A program made the position numbers and the translations under genes. Shown one piece after another: positions 1-6,366 of a stretch of DNA of 10,341 nucleotides (its first letter is position 1; every line of letters begins with the position of its first letter). The stretch covers positions 1 through 10,341 of the forward strand of contig JAUVBO010000039.1 of NCBI GenBank assembly GCA_030591195.1. The letters run 5' to 3'. Origin of the DNA: Pseudomonadota bacterium. GTDB lineage: Bacteria; Myxococcota; Polyangia; GCA-2747355; JACKDQ01. Below the pieces are notes generated by a model. It was not told the DNA's origin and made no database searches. It saw nothing but the letters and a program-made list of their open reading frames with translations.

Positions 1-1
1 C

Positions 2-1324
2 AAGGACCAGTGGGAGCTCGGCAACCAGATGGGCGTCCTCAAGGAGGACTACATCGACACCCTCGAGTGGATGAGCGAGGAGCTCGTCGACGAGGTCGAG
101 GACGACGCCGCCGCGATCCCGCTCGACAAGCCGAACTCGGACGTCATGTACTGCATCAACCCGCGGGAGGTGAAGTACGACCCGCGGACGATCTCGGCCG
201 CGGCGAAGATCTTCTGGGCCGCCGGCGAGGACTTCACGATGCCCACCGAGGGCTGGGACCAGACCAACTTCGGCCTCTTCTCCGGCGATCCGAAGCTCGG
301 CGGCGCTGCCTCGAAGCGAGTCTACGAGAAGGCCGAGGAGCTCAAGGTGAAGAAGATCGTCATCTCCGAGTGCGGCCACGGCTTCCGCTCGACTCGCTGC
401 GAGGGACCGAACTGGGCCGGGATGGACGTCAAGACGCCGATGGAGAGCTCGGTGTTCACGATGCTCGACTACGTCAAGTCGGGCAAGATCGTCGTCGACA
501 AGAGCAAGAACGCCGCCCGCTACACCTACCACGACTCGTGCAACCTCGCCCGCAGCTGCGGCATCACCGAGGAGCCGCGCGAGCTGCTCAACGCCTGCGT
601 CGACAACTTCGTCGAGATGACGCCCAACCGCCAGGAGAACTTCTGCTGCACTGGCGGCGGCGGCGCGATGTCGATGTCCGAGTACGCGCCCCGGCGGTTG
701 AAGTCGGCCAAGGTCAAGGCGGACCAGATCAAGGCCACCGGCGCCAACGTGGTGGTGACATCGTGCCACAACTGCGTCGACGGCCTGGCCGACCTGATCA
801 AGCACTACGAACTCGACTGCGAGGTCAAGCAGCTGGTCGACCTGGTCGCTGACGGGATGGTGATCGAGGAGTGTGCCGTGAGCAAGAAACCGACGCAGGC
901 GACCGAGCCAGAGGCCGAGGTCAAGGCCCCGCTCGCCGGGCGCAAGATCCTCGTCGTCGACGACGAGGCGGACGCGCGGACGTTCATCGCTACCGTGCTC
1001 GAGGACGCCGGCGCCGAGATCCTCCAGGCCGAGGACGGCGACCAGGCGCTGGAGATCGCCCGGGCCGAGCAGCCCGACGCGATCACACTCGATATCTCGA
1101 TGCCAGGCAAGGACGGCGTCGAGGTCTTCGGTGACATTCGCAAGGACTCGCAGATCCAGGAGATCCCCGTCTGCATCGTCACCGGACACCCCGAGTTCCG
1201 CAAAGTGATCTACGAGCGCGCCGTGCCGCCGCCGGACGGCTACCTCAACAAGCCGGTGACCGAGGATCAGCTGGTCACCGACCTGCGCCGCATCTTCGAC
1301 TTGATCGAGAAGAAGAGCAGCTAG
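2..1324 (+). CDS. HdrD/DsrK-like CCG-domain Fe-S oxidoreductase fused to a C-terminal response-regulator receiver domain (5' partial)
   Basis: The frame is open at the window edge, so the N-terminus is missing; residues are numbered from the Met at 29. Residues 1-275 resemble the catalytic Fe-S subunit of heterodisulfide-reductase-like complexes (HdrD, DsrK, TmcB). A complete second CCG motif is visible: C171 in HDSCNLARSC, the CC pair C206-C207 in FCCTGGGG, and C246/C249 in TSCHNC. In this family it binds a non-cubane 4Fe-4S cluster. The first CCG repeat is degenerate: C42 and C115 (ECGHGFR) remain, but the CC pair is absent. A charged Pro/Glu linker (about 284-302) leads to a CheY-like receiver (303-430) with acidic pair D311/D312, phospho-acceptor D355 (LDISMPG), T385 and K408. 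The expected role is cytosolic thiol/disulfide or menaquinol-linked electron transfer, modulated by phosphorylation. The histidine kinase downstream is the likely phosphodonor. The exact Hdr subfamily is unsure; fold and fusion are well supported. Confidence 0.88.
   Translation, partial: KDQWELGNQMGVLKEDYIDTLEWMSEELVDEVEDDAAAIPLDKPNSDVMYCINPREVKYDPRTISAAAKIFWAAGEDFTMPTEGWDQTNFGLFSGDPKLGGAASKRVYEKAEELKVKKIVISECGHGFRSTRCEGPNWAGMDVKTPMESSVFTMLDYVKSGKIVVDKSKNAARYTYHDSCNLARSCGITEEPRELLNACVDNFVEMTPNRQENFCCTGGGGAMSMSEYAPRRLKSAKVKADQIKATGANVVVTSCHNCVDGLADLIKHYELDCEVKQLVDLVADGMVIEECAVSKKPTQATEPEAEVKAPLAGRKILVVDDEADARTFIATVLEDAGAEILQAEDGDQALEIARAEQPDAITLDISMPGKDGVEVFGDIRKDSQIQEIPVCIVTGHPEFRKVIYERAVPPPDGYLNKPVTEDQLVTDLRRIFDLIEKKSS
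866..880 (+). promoter_or_regulatory. Possible internal ribosome binding site and in-frame GTG start for a free receiver domain
   Basis: GAGGAG at 866-871 lies six bases before an in-frame GTG at 878, exactly at the join between the Hdr-like part and the receiver linker. Initiation here would give a 148-residue stand-alone receiver from the same message. The GTG also overlaps an out-of-frame TGA (GTGA), the usual junction of two translationally coupled genes, so the fusion may have arisen from such a pair. This is inference from spacing; no expression evidence exists. Confidence 0.35.
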
Positions 1325-1349
1325 CCGCCCGGGCAAGGCAGACGGTGGG

Positions 1350-1377
1350 GCGCGGGGACCCTCGTCGGTCCCCGCGC
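1350..1377 (+). terminator. Strong GC hairpin between the Hdr-receiver gene and the kinase gene
   Basis: A perfect 11-bp stem, GCGCGGGGACC (1350-1360) against GGTCCCCGCGC (1367-1377), has a six-base loop CTCGTC. It sits in the 66-base gap before the kinase start and only five bases before that gene's ribosome binding site. No U-tract follows, so a classical intrinsic terminator is not supported. It may attenuate read-through, mark an mRNA processing or stability point, or affect kinase translation. Confidence 0.45.
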
Positions 1378-1390
1378 GTGTGGAGAGGGC

Positions 1391-2839
1391 ATGATGGACA
1401 CGGCAACGGATCGCCAGTACTTCGAGGAGGTCCCTTGCTACCTGTCGGTGCACGACCGGGAGCTGCGGATCATCGATGGCAACCGTCGCTTCCGCGAGGA
1501 CTTCGGCGACCGGATCGGCGAGTACTGCTACCGCGTCTACAAGCAGCGTGAGGACGTCTGCCCCAACTGCCCGGTGCTGCGGACCTTCGAGACCGGCGAG
1601 GGCCAGAGCAGCGAGCAGCTGCTGCTGACCCAGCACGGCAAGCCGGTACCGGTGATGGTCCACACCACGCCGCTCGACGATGGCAGCGGCGAGATCTCGG
1701 CCGTGATGGAGCAGCACACCGAGATCGGCGAGCTCAAGCGGCTCCAGCAGCGGCTCGAGCAGAGCCAGGGCCGGCTGTCGAGCCTCTTCGAGGAGGTGCC
1801 CTGCTTCATCACCGTGCAAGGCAAGGATCTGGTGATCCAGCACGCCAACCGGCGCTTCCGCGAGACCTTCGGGCCCGCCGTCGGCAAGCACTGCTACGAG
1901 GTCTACAAGCACCGCGACGAGCCCTGCCTGGTCTGTCCGTCGCGCCAGACGATCACCGACGGCCAGCCCCGGGAGCACGAGGAGGTGCTGACCTCGCAGA
2001 CGGGGCAGAAGATGAACGTGATTTGCTCCACCTCGCCGCTGCCCAACGCCAGCGGGGAGACCGACGCCGTGATCGAGATGTCGACCGACATCACCCAGAT
2101 CCGCGAGCTGCAGTCCCAGCTGGCGTCGATCGGGCTGCTCGTCGGCTCGATCTCCCACGGCATCAAGGGGCTGCTCACCGGCCTCGACGGCGGGATCTAC
2201 CTGGTCAACACCGGCTTCGCCAAGAAGCTGCCAGACCGGGTGACCCGCGGCTGGGAGATGGTCCAGCGCAACGTCGACCGGATCCGGGCGATGGTGATGG
2301 ACATCCTCTACTACGCCAAGGACCGAGAGCTGGTGCTCGAGGAGGTCGACCCGGCGGCGATGGTCGCCGAGATGGAGGCCGATCTGCAGAAGAAGGCGAC
2401 CGACATCGACGTCGACCTGGTGCTCGAGGTGGCCAAGGACGCCGGCACGCTCCAGGCCGATGGGATGGCGGTGCGGGCGATGCTGCTCAACCTGCTCGAG
2501 AACTCCCTCGACGCTTGCCGCGGCGACAAGGCCAAGCGCGGCGAGCACCGGGTGCGGCTCTCGGTCCGGCGCGCCGCGCGCCACATGGTGTTCGAGCTCG
2601 AGGACAACGGCCAGGGTATGGATCGCGAGACCCGCGAGAAGGCCTTCTCGCTGTTCTTCTCGTCCAAGGGGCTCAGGGGCACCGGGCTCGGCCTGTTCAT
2701 CTCGAACAAGATCGTCGACAAGCACGGCGGTCGGATCGAGGTCGAGTCCGAGCCTGGTGAAGGGACGCGTTTTCTGATCGAGCTGCCGCTCGAGGCGCGG
2801 CCGAGCATGCCGCTGCCGGATCGGGGCCGCGACCACTGA
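1391..2839 (+). CDS. Soluble PAS-PAS histidine kinase with a duplicated four-cysteine PAS sensor
   Basis: Predicted sensor kinase of 482 residues with no membrane segment, so cytosolic. Two PAS modules (about 10-112 and 132-235) are a tandem duplication, about half identical over their cores (12-66 versus 134-188). Each has four Cys at identical spacing: C16, C46, C57, C60 and C138, C168, C179, C182. A short coiled linker precedes the dimerisation/phosphotransfer helix, with H256 in SISHGIKG, a non-canonical H-box lacking the usual Pro. The ATPase domain follows (about 357-466): N-box N367/N371 (NLLENSLDA), G1 box DNGQGM (405-410) and G2 box GTGLGL (430-435). GGAGAGGG at 1382-1389 is very close to the first ATG, so the second ATG (1394) may be the true start. 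The receiver in the preceding protein and the receiver 13 bases downstream are its probable targets. The Cys sets suggest redox or metal sensing, which is inferred. Confidence 0.92.
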   Translation: MMDTATDRQYFEEVPCYLSVHDRELRIIDGNRRFREDFGDRIGEYCYRVYKQREDVCPNCPVLRTFETGEGQSSEQLLLTQHGKPVPVMVHTTPLDDGSGEISAVMEQHTEIGELKRLQQRLEQSQGRLSSLFEEVPCFITVQGKDLVIQHANRRFRETFGPAVGKHCYEVYKHRDEPCLVCPSRQTITDGQPREHEEVLTSQTGQKMNVICSTSPLPNASGETDAVIEMSTDITQIRELQSQLASIGLLVGSISHGIKGLLTGLDGGIYLVNTGFAKKLPDRVTRGWEMVQRNVDRIRAMVMDILYYAKDRELVLEEVDPAAMVAEMEADLQKKATDIDVDLVLEVAKDAGTLQADGMAVRAMLLNLLENSLDACRGDKAKRGEHRVRLSVRRAARHMVFELEDNGQGMDRETREKAFSLFFSSKGLRGTGLGLFISNKIVDKHGGRIEVESEPGEGTRFLIELPLEARPSMPLPDRGRDH

Positions 2840-2852
2840 GGAAGGTGCAGGG

Positions 2853-3242
2853 ATGACGGACAAGAGGGTGAAGGTCTTGGTGGTCGATGACGATCCGGAC
2901 ATCGTCGACTACGTCAGTACGTTGCTCACCGACCACGGCTACGAGGTGGCGACCGCCGAGGGCGCTCGCGCCGCCAGGCAGATCCTCGAGGAGTTCGACG
3001 CTGACCTGCTGATCGTCGACGTGCTGCTCGCCGGGCGCTCGGGCCTCGACCTGCTGGTCAACCTGCGCCAGGACCAGCGCTGGGCCGAGCTGCCGATCGT
3101 CGTCGTCACCGGCAACGACCAGGTGGTGCTGGACGGCGCTCGCTCCTACACCGACTCGGTCGGCCGCGGCGCCGACTCGGTGCTGGGCAAGCCGGTGGTC
3201 CCCGACGAGCTGCTCGAGACCGTCGCCCGCCTCGTCGCTTAG
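2853..3242 (+). CDS. Stand-alone CheY-like response regulator receiver
   Basis: A single receiver domain of 129 residues with no output domain. The acidic pair D12/D13 (VVDDDPD), phospho-acceptor D56 (LLIVDVLLAG), T86 (VVVTGND) and K113 (LGKPV) are all present, so phosphorylation should work. The usual Met-Pro after the acceptor Asp is replaced by Leu-Leu-Ala. The start is 13 bases after the kinase stop, and AGGAAGG (2839-2845) is placed seven bases before the ATG and overlaps that stop, so the pair is co-expressed. Without a DNA-binding domain it probably acts by protein contact or as a phosphate relay or sink between the kinase and the Hdr-fused receiver. Its TAG stop lies at the left edge of the palindromic element described next. 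Confidence 0.9.
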   Translation: MTDKRVKVLVVDDDPDIVDYVSTLLTDHGYEVATAEGARAARQILEEFDADLLIVDVLLAGRSGLDLLVNLRQDQRWAELPIVVVTGNDQVVLDGARSYTDSVGRGADSVLGKPVVPDELLETVARLVA

Positions 3243-3403
3243 ACCGGTTCCACATTGAATCGATGTGGCCCTCGCTTGTCTGGCGCCCGCGATTCGGCGT
3301 AGCTCCTCCTCGAAATACCTCTGGTATTACTTCGTCGTCGCGCCTTGCCTCGCGGGCGCCATCCTGCGCGATCATCCCAGCGCTTCAACCCGGAACCGGT
3401 CTA
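3240..3403. repeat. 164-bp nested palindromic element with 12-bp perfect terminal inverted repeats (MITE-like or large bidirectional terminator)
   Basis: The segment begins TAGACCGGTTCC (3240-3251) and ends with the exact reverse complement GGAACCGGTCTA (3392-3403). Inside is a second perfect 12-bp inverted repeat, TGGCGCCCGCGA (3281-3292) with TCGCGGGCGCCA (3350-3361), then GGCG/CGCC (3296-3299/3341-3344). The centre is a hairpin, AATACC-TCT-GGTATT (3314-3328). A side hairpin CCACAT/ATGTGG lies at 3250-3268. If the outer TA is read as a target duplication, the ends are 10-bp repeats GACCGGTTCC flanked by TA, as in Tc1/mariner or IS630-type MITEs. It lies between convergent genes and supplies the receiver gene's TAG stop; simple excision would leave TAG too. 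No coding capacity is evident. The alternative is an extended terminator for both strands. Confidence 0.7.
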
Positions 3404-3412
3404 GCTGTCGGA

Positions 3413-4204
3413 TCAGATGAAGTCGCGGCGGGAGAAGAGCACGGCGGCGAGGATCAGGGTCAGCGTCACGTAGAGCCCGGCGTAGAGGGCGGCGTTGGCG
3501 ACGTAGGCCCAGTCGACGAAGACCCCGTTGACGCTGACGTGCTCGCCGGCGACGGTGGCGCCGGTGGCGTAGAAGTAGCGCAGGTTCGGTACCACCCGGG
3601 CGATGCCGTCGAGCAGGGTGGCGAGGGCCGGGGCGTCCTCGAGCTTGTCAGCCACCAGGCGGATGTCCGGGACGCTGCGGCCGAGCAGGAAGATGCCGGC
3701 GGTGAAGAGCCCCGAGAGGAACGGCGTCGAGAAGGAGGAGAAGAGCACCGCCACGGCGGTGATCACAACCACCTCGAGCGTGATCAGCAGCACCATCATC
3801 AGCACCGGCAGGCCGACCTCGGCGTCGCGCAGCTTGAGCACCACCACCAGCGTGGCGCTCATCACCGCCAGCTGGACGACGAGGGTCAACACCAGGCCGA
3901 GGTACTTGCCGACGACGAACTGGTAGCGATGGATTGGCTTGGGGATCAGGGTGTAGATCGTCTTGCGCTCGAGCTCCTTGTAGACCATGTTGACGCCGAC
4001 GAAGATCGCGATCACCACCGAGAAGAGGCTCATCCCGGCCAGGCCGAGGTCGGTGGTCAGTCGCGCGTGGTCGCGAATCGACAGCGAGCCGAAGGCGAGG
4101 GCGCCGAAGATCACGACCACGGCGAAGAACAGCAGGCTGTAGAGGATCTTGTCCCTGATCGCCTCGCGGAAAGTGTTGACGCCGATGGCGAGGATCTTCC
4201 TCAT
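3413..4204 (-). CDS. ABC-2 type transporter permease (COG1277-like)
   Basis: Integral membrane protein of 263 residues with about six hydrophobic segments (near 23-42, 56-73, 100-124, 133-155, 160-175 and 236-258). It begins with a cytosolic amphipathic stretch (MRKILAIGVNTFREAIRDK) and ends LFSRRDFI, both typical of permeases grouped with NosY-like and multi-copper-enzyme-maturation transporters. The motif KELERKTIYTLIPKPIHRYQF in the first cytosolic loop is the usual coupling region of this family. Its ATG overlaps the ATPase stop in the sequence ATGA, so the two are translationally coupled and should form one transporter. The substrate cannot be told from sequence; export of a lipid, ion or small molecule is possible, and the NosY resemblance alone is not enough to claim copper or nitrous-oxide-reductase assembly. 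Confidence 0.87.
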   Translation of the reverse strand: MRKILAIGVNTFREAIRDKILYSLLFFAVVVIFGALAFGSLSIRDHARLTTDLGLAGMSLFSVVIAIFVGVNMVYKELERKTIYTLIPKPIHRYQFVVGKYLGLVLTLVVQLAVMSATLVVVLKLRDAEVGLPVLMMVLLITLEVVVITAVAVLFSSFSTPFLSGLFTAGIFLLGRSVPDIRLVADKLEDAPALATLLDGIARVVPNLRYFYATGATVAGEHVSVNGVFVDWAYVANAALYAGLYVTLTLILAAVLFSRRDFI

Positions 4205-5211
4205 CGCTGCGCCTCGTGTCGCCCTGGCGGGTGCTCCTGCCGCTGGTCCTGCTCGATCCGGCTCACCACCACGTCCTCGAGCGACTCCTTGCGCGGGGTG
4301 AGGGCCACCAGCCGGCCTTGGTGCTGGCGGATCAGGTCGATCACCGCATCCGGCGCCTGGTCGCCCTCGAGCACCACCCGCGCCACCTCGCCCTGCTGCT
4401 CCACCCGCTGTCCGGCGTCCGCGAGCGCGCGGTCGAGGGCCTCGGTCCTGCCGGAGAAGAGCACCTCGGTGCTCAGCACCTGGGCGTTGATCAGCTCGTG
4501 CAGCGGCCCGGTGGCGACGGTGCGGCCCTTGACCAGGATCGCCGCCCCGTCGGCGAGCAGCTCGACGTCCGAGAGGATGTGCGAGGAGAGGACCACCGTC
4601 TTGCCCTCCTCCCGCAGGGCGACGATCAGCTCGCGCAGCTGCTTGCGGCCGAGGGGGTCGAGCCCGGTCAAGGGCTCGTCGAGGATCACCAGCTCCGGGT
4701 CGTTGATCAGCGCCTGGGCCACGCCCACCCGCTGTAGCATCCCCTTGCTGTAGCGCCGCAGCGCCAGGTCCGCGGCGTGGTCGAGGCCCACTCGCTCGAG
4801 TAGCTCGCCGGCCCGGCGCTTGCCCTCGGCCCTCGAGAAGCCGAAGAGCTGGGCGAAGAAGTGCAGCAGCTCGCGGCCGGTGAGGTAGTCGTAGAAGTAG
4901 GGCGACTCGGGGAGGTAGCCGACGCGCCGCTTGGCCGCGAGGCCGCCGACAGGCTCGCCGAGCAGCGTCGCCTTGCCGCCGGTCGGCCGGACCAGGCCGA
5001 GCACGACCTTGAGCGTGGTGGTCTTTCCCGCGCCGTTGGGGCCGAGTAGCCCGAAGATCTCACCCCGCTCGACCCGCAGGCTGACATCGGTGATGGCGCG
5101 AATCTTCTGGCGGAAGAAGCCAACCACGTAGGTCTTGGCCAGCGCCTCGGTCTGAAGCACCGAGGCGGGGGTGTCGGCCGTGCCAGCTGTCATCGGACCC
5201 CCCCCGGTCAT
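4201..5211 (-). CDS. ABC transporter ATP-binding protein (CcmA/NatA-like, COG1131)
   Basis: Nucleotide-binding subunit of 336 residues that pairs with the overlapping permease gene. Visible motifs, in order: Walker A GPNGAGKTT (57-65), Q-loop region YLPESPYFYDYLTG (about 99-112, with Glu-Ser where many families have Gln), signature YSKGM (154-158), Walker B VILDEP (175-180) and switch His H211 (SSHILSD). The C-terminal 90 residues form the small regulatory extension common in single-domain ABC-2 ATPases. Two ATG starts are possible: 5211, or 5193, which begins four bases after a run of eight G. All key motifs lie downstream of both. It follows the aminotransferase stop by 22 bases and probably belongs to the same transcript. 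ATP hydrolysis is secure; the cargo is unknown. Confidence 0.92.
   Translation of the reverse strand: MTGGGPMTAGTADTPASVLQTEALAKTYVVGFFRQKIRAITDVSLRVERGEIFGLLGPNGAGKTTTLKVVLGLVRPTGGKATLLGEPVGGLAAKRRVGYLPESPYFYDYLTGRELLHFFAQLFGFSRAEGKRRAGELLERVGLDHAADLALRRYSKGMLQRVGVAQALINDPELVILDEPLTGLDPLGRKQLRELIVALREEGKTVVLSSHILSDVELLADGAAILVKGRTVATGPLHELINAQVLSTEVLFSGRTEALDRALADAGQRVEQQGEVARVVLEGDQAPDAVIDLIRQHQGRLVALTPRKESLEDVVVSRIEQDQRQEHPPGRHEAQR
5198..5205 (-). repeat. G8 homopolymer between the two candidate ATPase starts
   Basis: Eight consecutive G on the coding strand (C on the + strand) lie between ATG 5211 and ATG 5193 of the ABC ATPase gene. If translation starts at 5211, one-base slippage would frameshift the gene. 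If it starts at 5193, the tract falls in the ribosome-binding region and could only tune initiation. It is also a likely place for a sequencing length error. Confidence 0.5.
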
Positions 5212-5233
5212 CGGCTTACCATCCGCGAGCCAG

Positions 5234-6355
5234 TCATCGTCTCACCGTCGCGAGCGCCTCCTCGAGCGCCCGGCAGACCGTGTCGACCTGCTCCAGCGCG
5301 AGCGCCGGATGCAGCGGCAAGGCCAGACAGTGGCGCGCGAGCCGCTCGGCCACCGGAAGATCGCGCCCGGTCGCGGCGGCGTAGGGACGCTCGAGGTGCA
5401 GGGCGAAGGTCCCGATCGTCGCCTCCACCCCGCGGCTCTGCAGCGCCGCTAGCACGCGCTGGCGAGGATAAGGCTCCGACAGGCAAACGGCAAACGTTTG
5501 GTAGGAGTGGGTCAGGTCGGGCGTCACCTGCTGGAGTGTCAGCGCCGGGTGCGCCTCGAGCCGCTGGCGGTAGCGCGCGGCGAGGCGCTGGCGCTGCTCG
5601 AGCAGCTGGTCGAGCCGGGAGAGCTGGCTGCAGCCGAGGGCCCCGGCGAGCTCGGACATGCGCTGGTTGCCAGCCACCTCGACGAAGGTCCCGGCCGCGT
5701 CCCGGCCGTGGTTGCGTAGCCGGCGCAGCCGCGCGGCGAGCTCGTCGTCCTCGACCAGCACCGCACCGCCCTCGCCGGTGGTGATCACCTTGCGCGGGTG
5801 AAAGCTGAAGCAGGCCAGGTCGGCGTCGGCGGTGCACGGGCGACCGTCGCGGGTCGCGCCGAGGGCGCAGGCCGCGTCGTCGATCAGCACCGGTCGGCGC
5901 TCGCTGGACGCCGTCAGCGCGCGCAGGGCGGCGAGGTCTGCCGGCAGCCCGAACTGGTCCACCGGGAGCAGGCCGGCCGTCGGCTGATCGCCCTCGAGCT
6001 CGCGGCCCACGGCGGCGACGTCGATGTTCCACGACCCCGGGTCCACGTCCACCAGCACCGGCTCGGCGCCGACCAGGGCCACGGCGTGGGCGGTGGCGAG
6101 GTAGGTGAAGGCCGGCACGATCACGCGGTCACCAGGGCCGATGCCGGCGACTTCGAGGGCGAGGGTCAGCGCCGCGGTGCCGCTCGAGACCGCCACCGCG
6201 TGGCGGGCTCCACAGCGGAGGGCGAGCGCCCGTTCGAAGGCCGCCACCCGGGGGCCGTTGACCAGCCAGCCCGAGCGCAGGGTCTCGGCCACCACCGCGA
6301 CGTCGGCCTCGTCGATGCTCGGTGGAGAGAGACGAATGGTTGGACCGGAGTGCAC
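5234..6355 (-). CDS. DegT/DnrJ/EryC1/StrS-family PLP-dependent sugar aminotransferase
   Basis: Predicted to transfer an amino group, usually from glutamate, to a keto-sugar nucleotide. With a GTG start at 6355 it has 373 residues, normal for the family; no in-frame ATG fits better, and longer starts run into the epimerase gene. The frame runs LSPPSIDEADV (9-19), SSGTAALTLAL (57-67, PLP phosphate contact), PAFTYLATAHA (81-91), IDDAACALGA (158-167, with Asp for the PLP ring nitrogen), SFHPRK with catalytic Lys K189 followed by ITTGEGG, GNQRMSELAGALG (229-241), and FALHLERPY near 317. All key residues are kept. The ribosome binding site is weak. It begins 11 bases after the epimerase stop, so it is probably co-translated; the epimerase/dehydratase may supply its substrate. 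The exact sugar (4-keto or 3-keto) is not deducible. Confidence 0.9.
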   Translation of the reverse strand: MHSGPTIRLSPPSIDEADVAVVAETLRSGWLVNGPRVAAFERALALRCGARHAVAVSSGTAALTLALEVAGIGPGDRVIVPAFTYLATAHAVALVGAEPVLVDVDPGSWNIDVAAVGRELEGDQPTAGLLPVDQFGLPADLAALRALTASSERRPVLIDDAACALGATRDGRPCTADADLACFSFHPRKVITTGEGGAVLVEDDELAARLRRLRNHGRDAAGTFVEVAGNQRMSELAGALGCSQLSRLDQLLEQRQRLAARYRQRLEAHPALTLQQVTPDLTHSYQTFAVCLSEPYPRQRVLAALQSRGVEATIGTFALHLERPYAAATGRDLPVAERLARHCLALPLHPALALEQVDTVCRALEEALATVRR

Positions 6356-6366
6356 TATCTTGCCGA

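Noticed and set aside
1350..1377. Classical rho-independent terminator
   Set aside because: The stem is strong, but the following bases are GTGTGGAGAGG rather than a U-tract; retained only as a hairpin of uncertain role.
3240..3403. Integron attC site
   Set aside because: The palindromic outline is similar, but the GTTRRRY / RYYYAAC core sites are missing and no cassette-like arrangement surrounds it.
3263..4753. Long open frame on the + strand opposite the ABC permease and ATPase (496 codons)
   Set aside because: Its translation is rich in Asp/Glu/His/Gln and shows no domain motif, while the minus strand carries clear ABC permease and ATPase signatures. In GC-rich DNA antisense frames stay open by codon bias.
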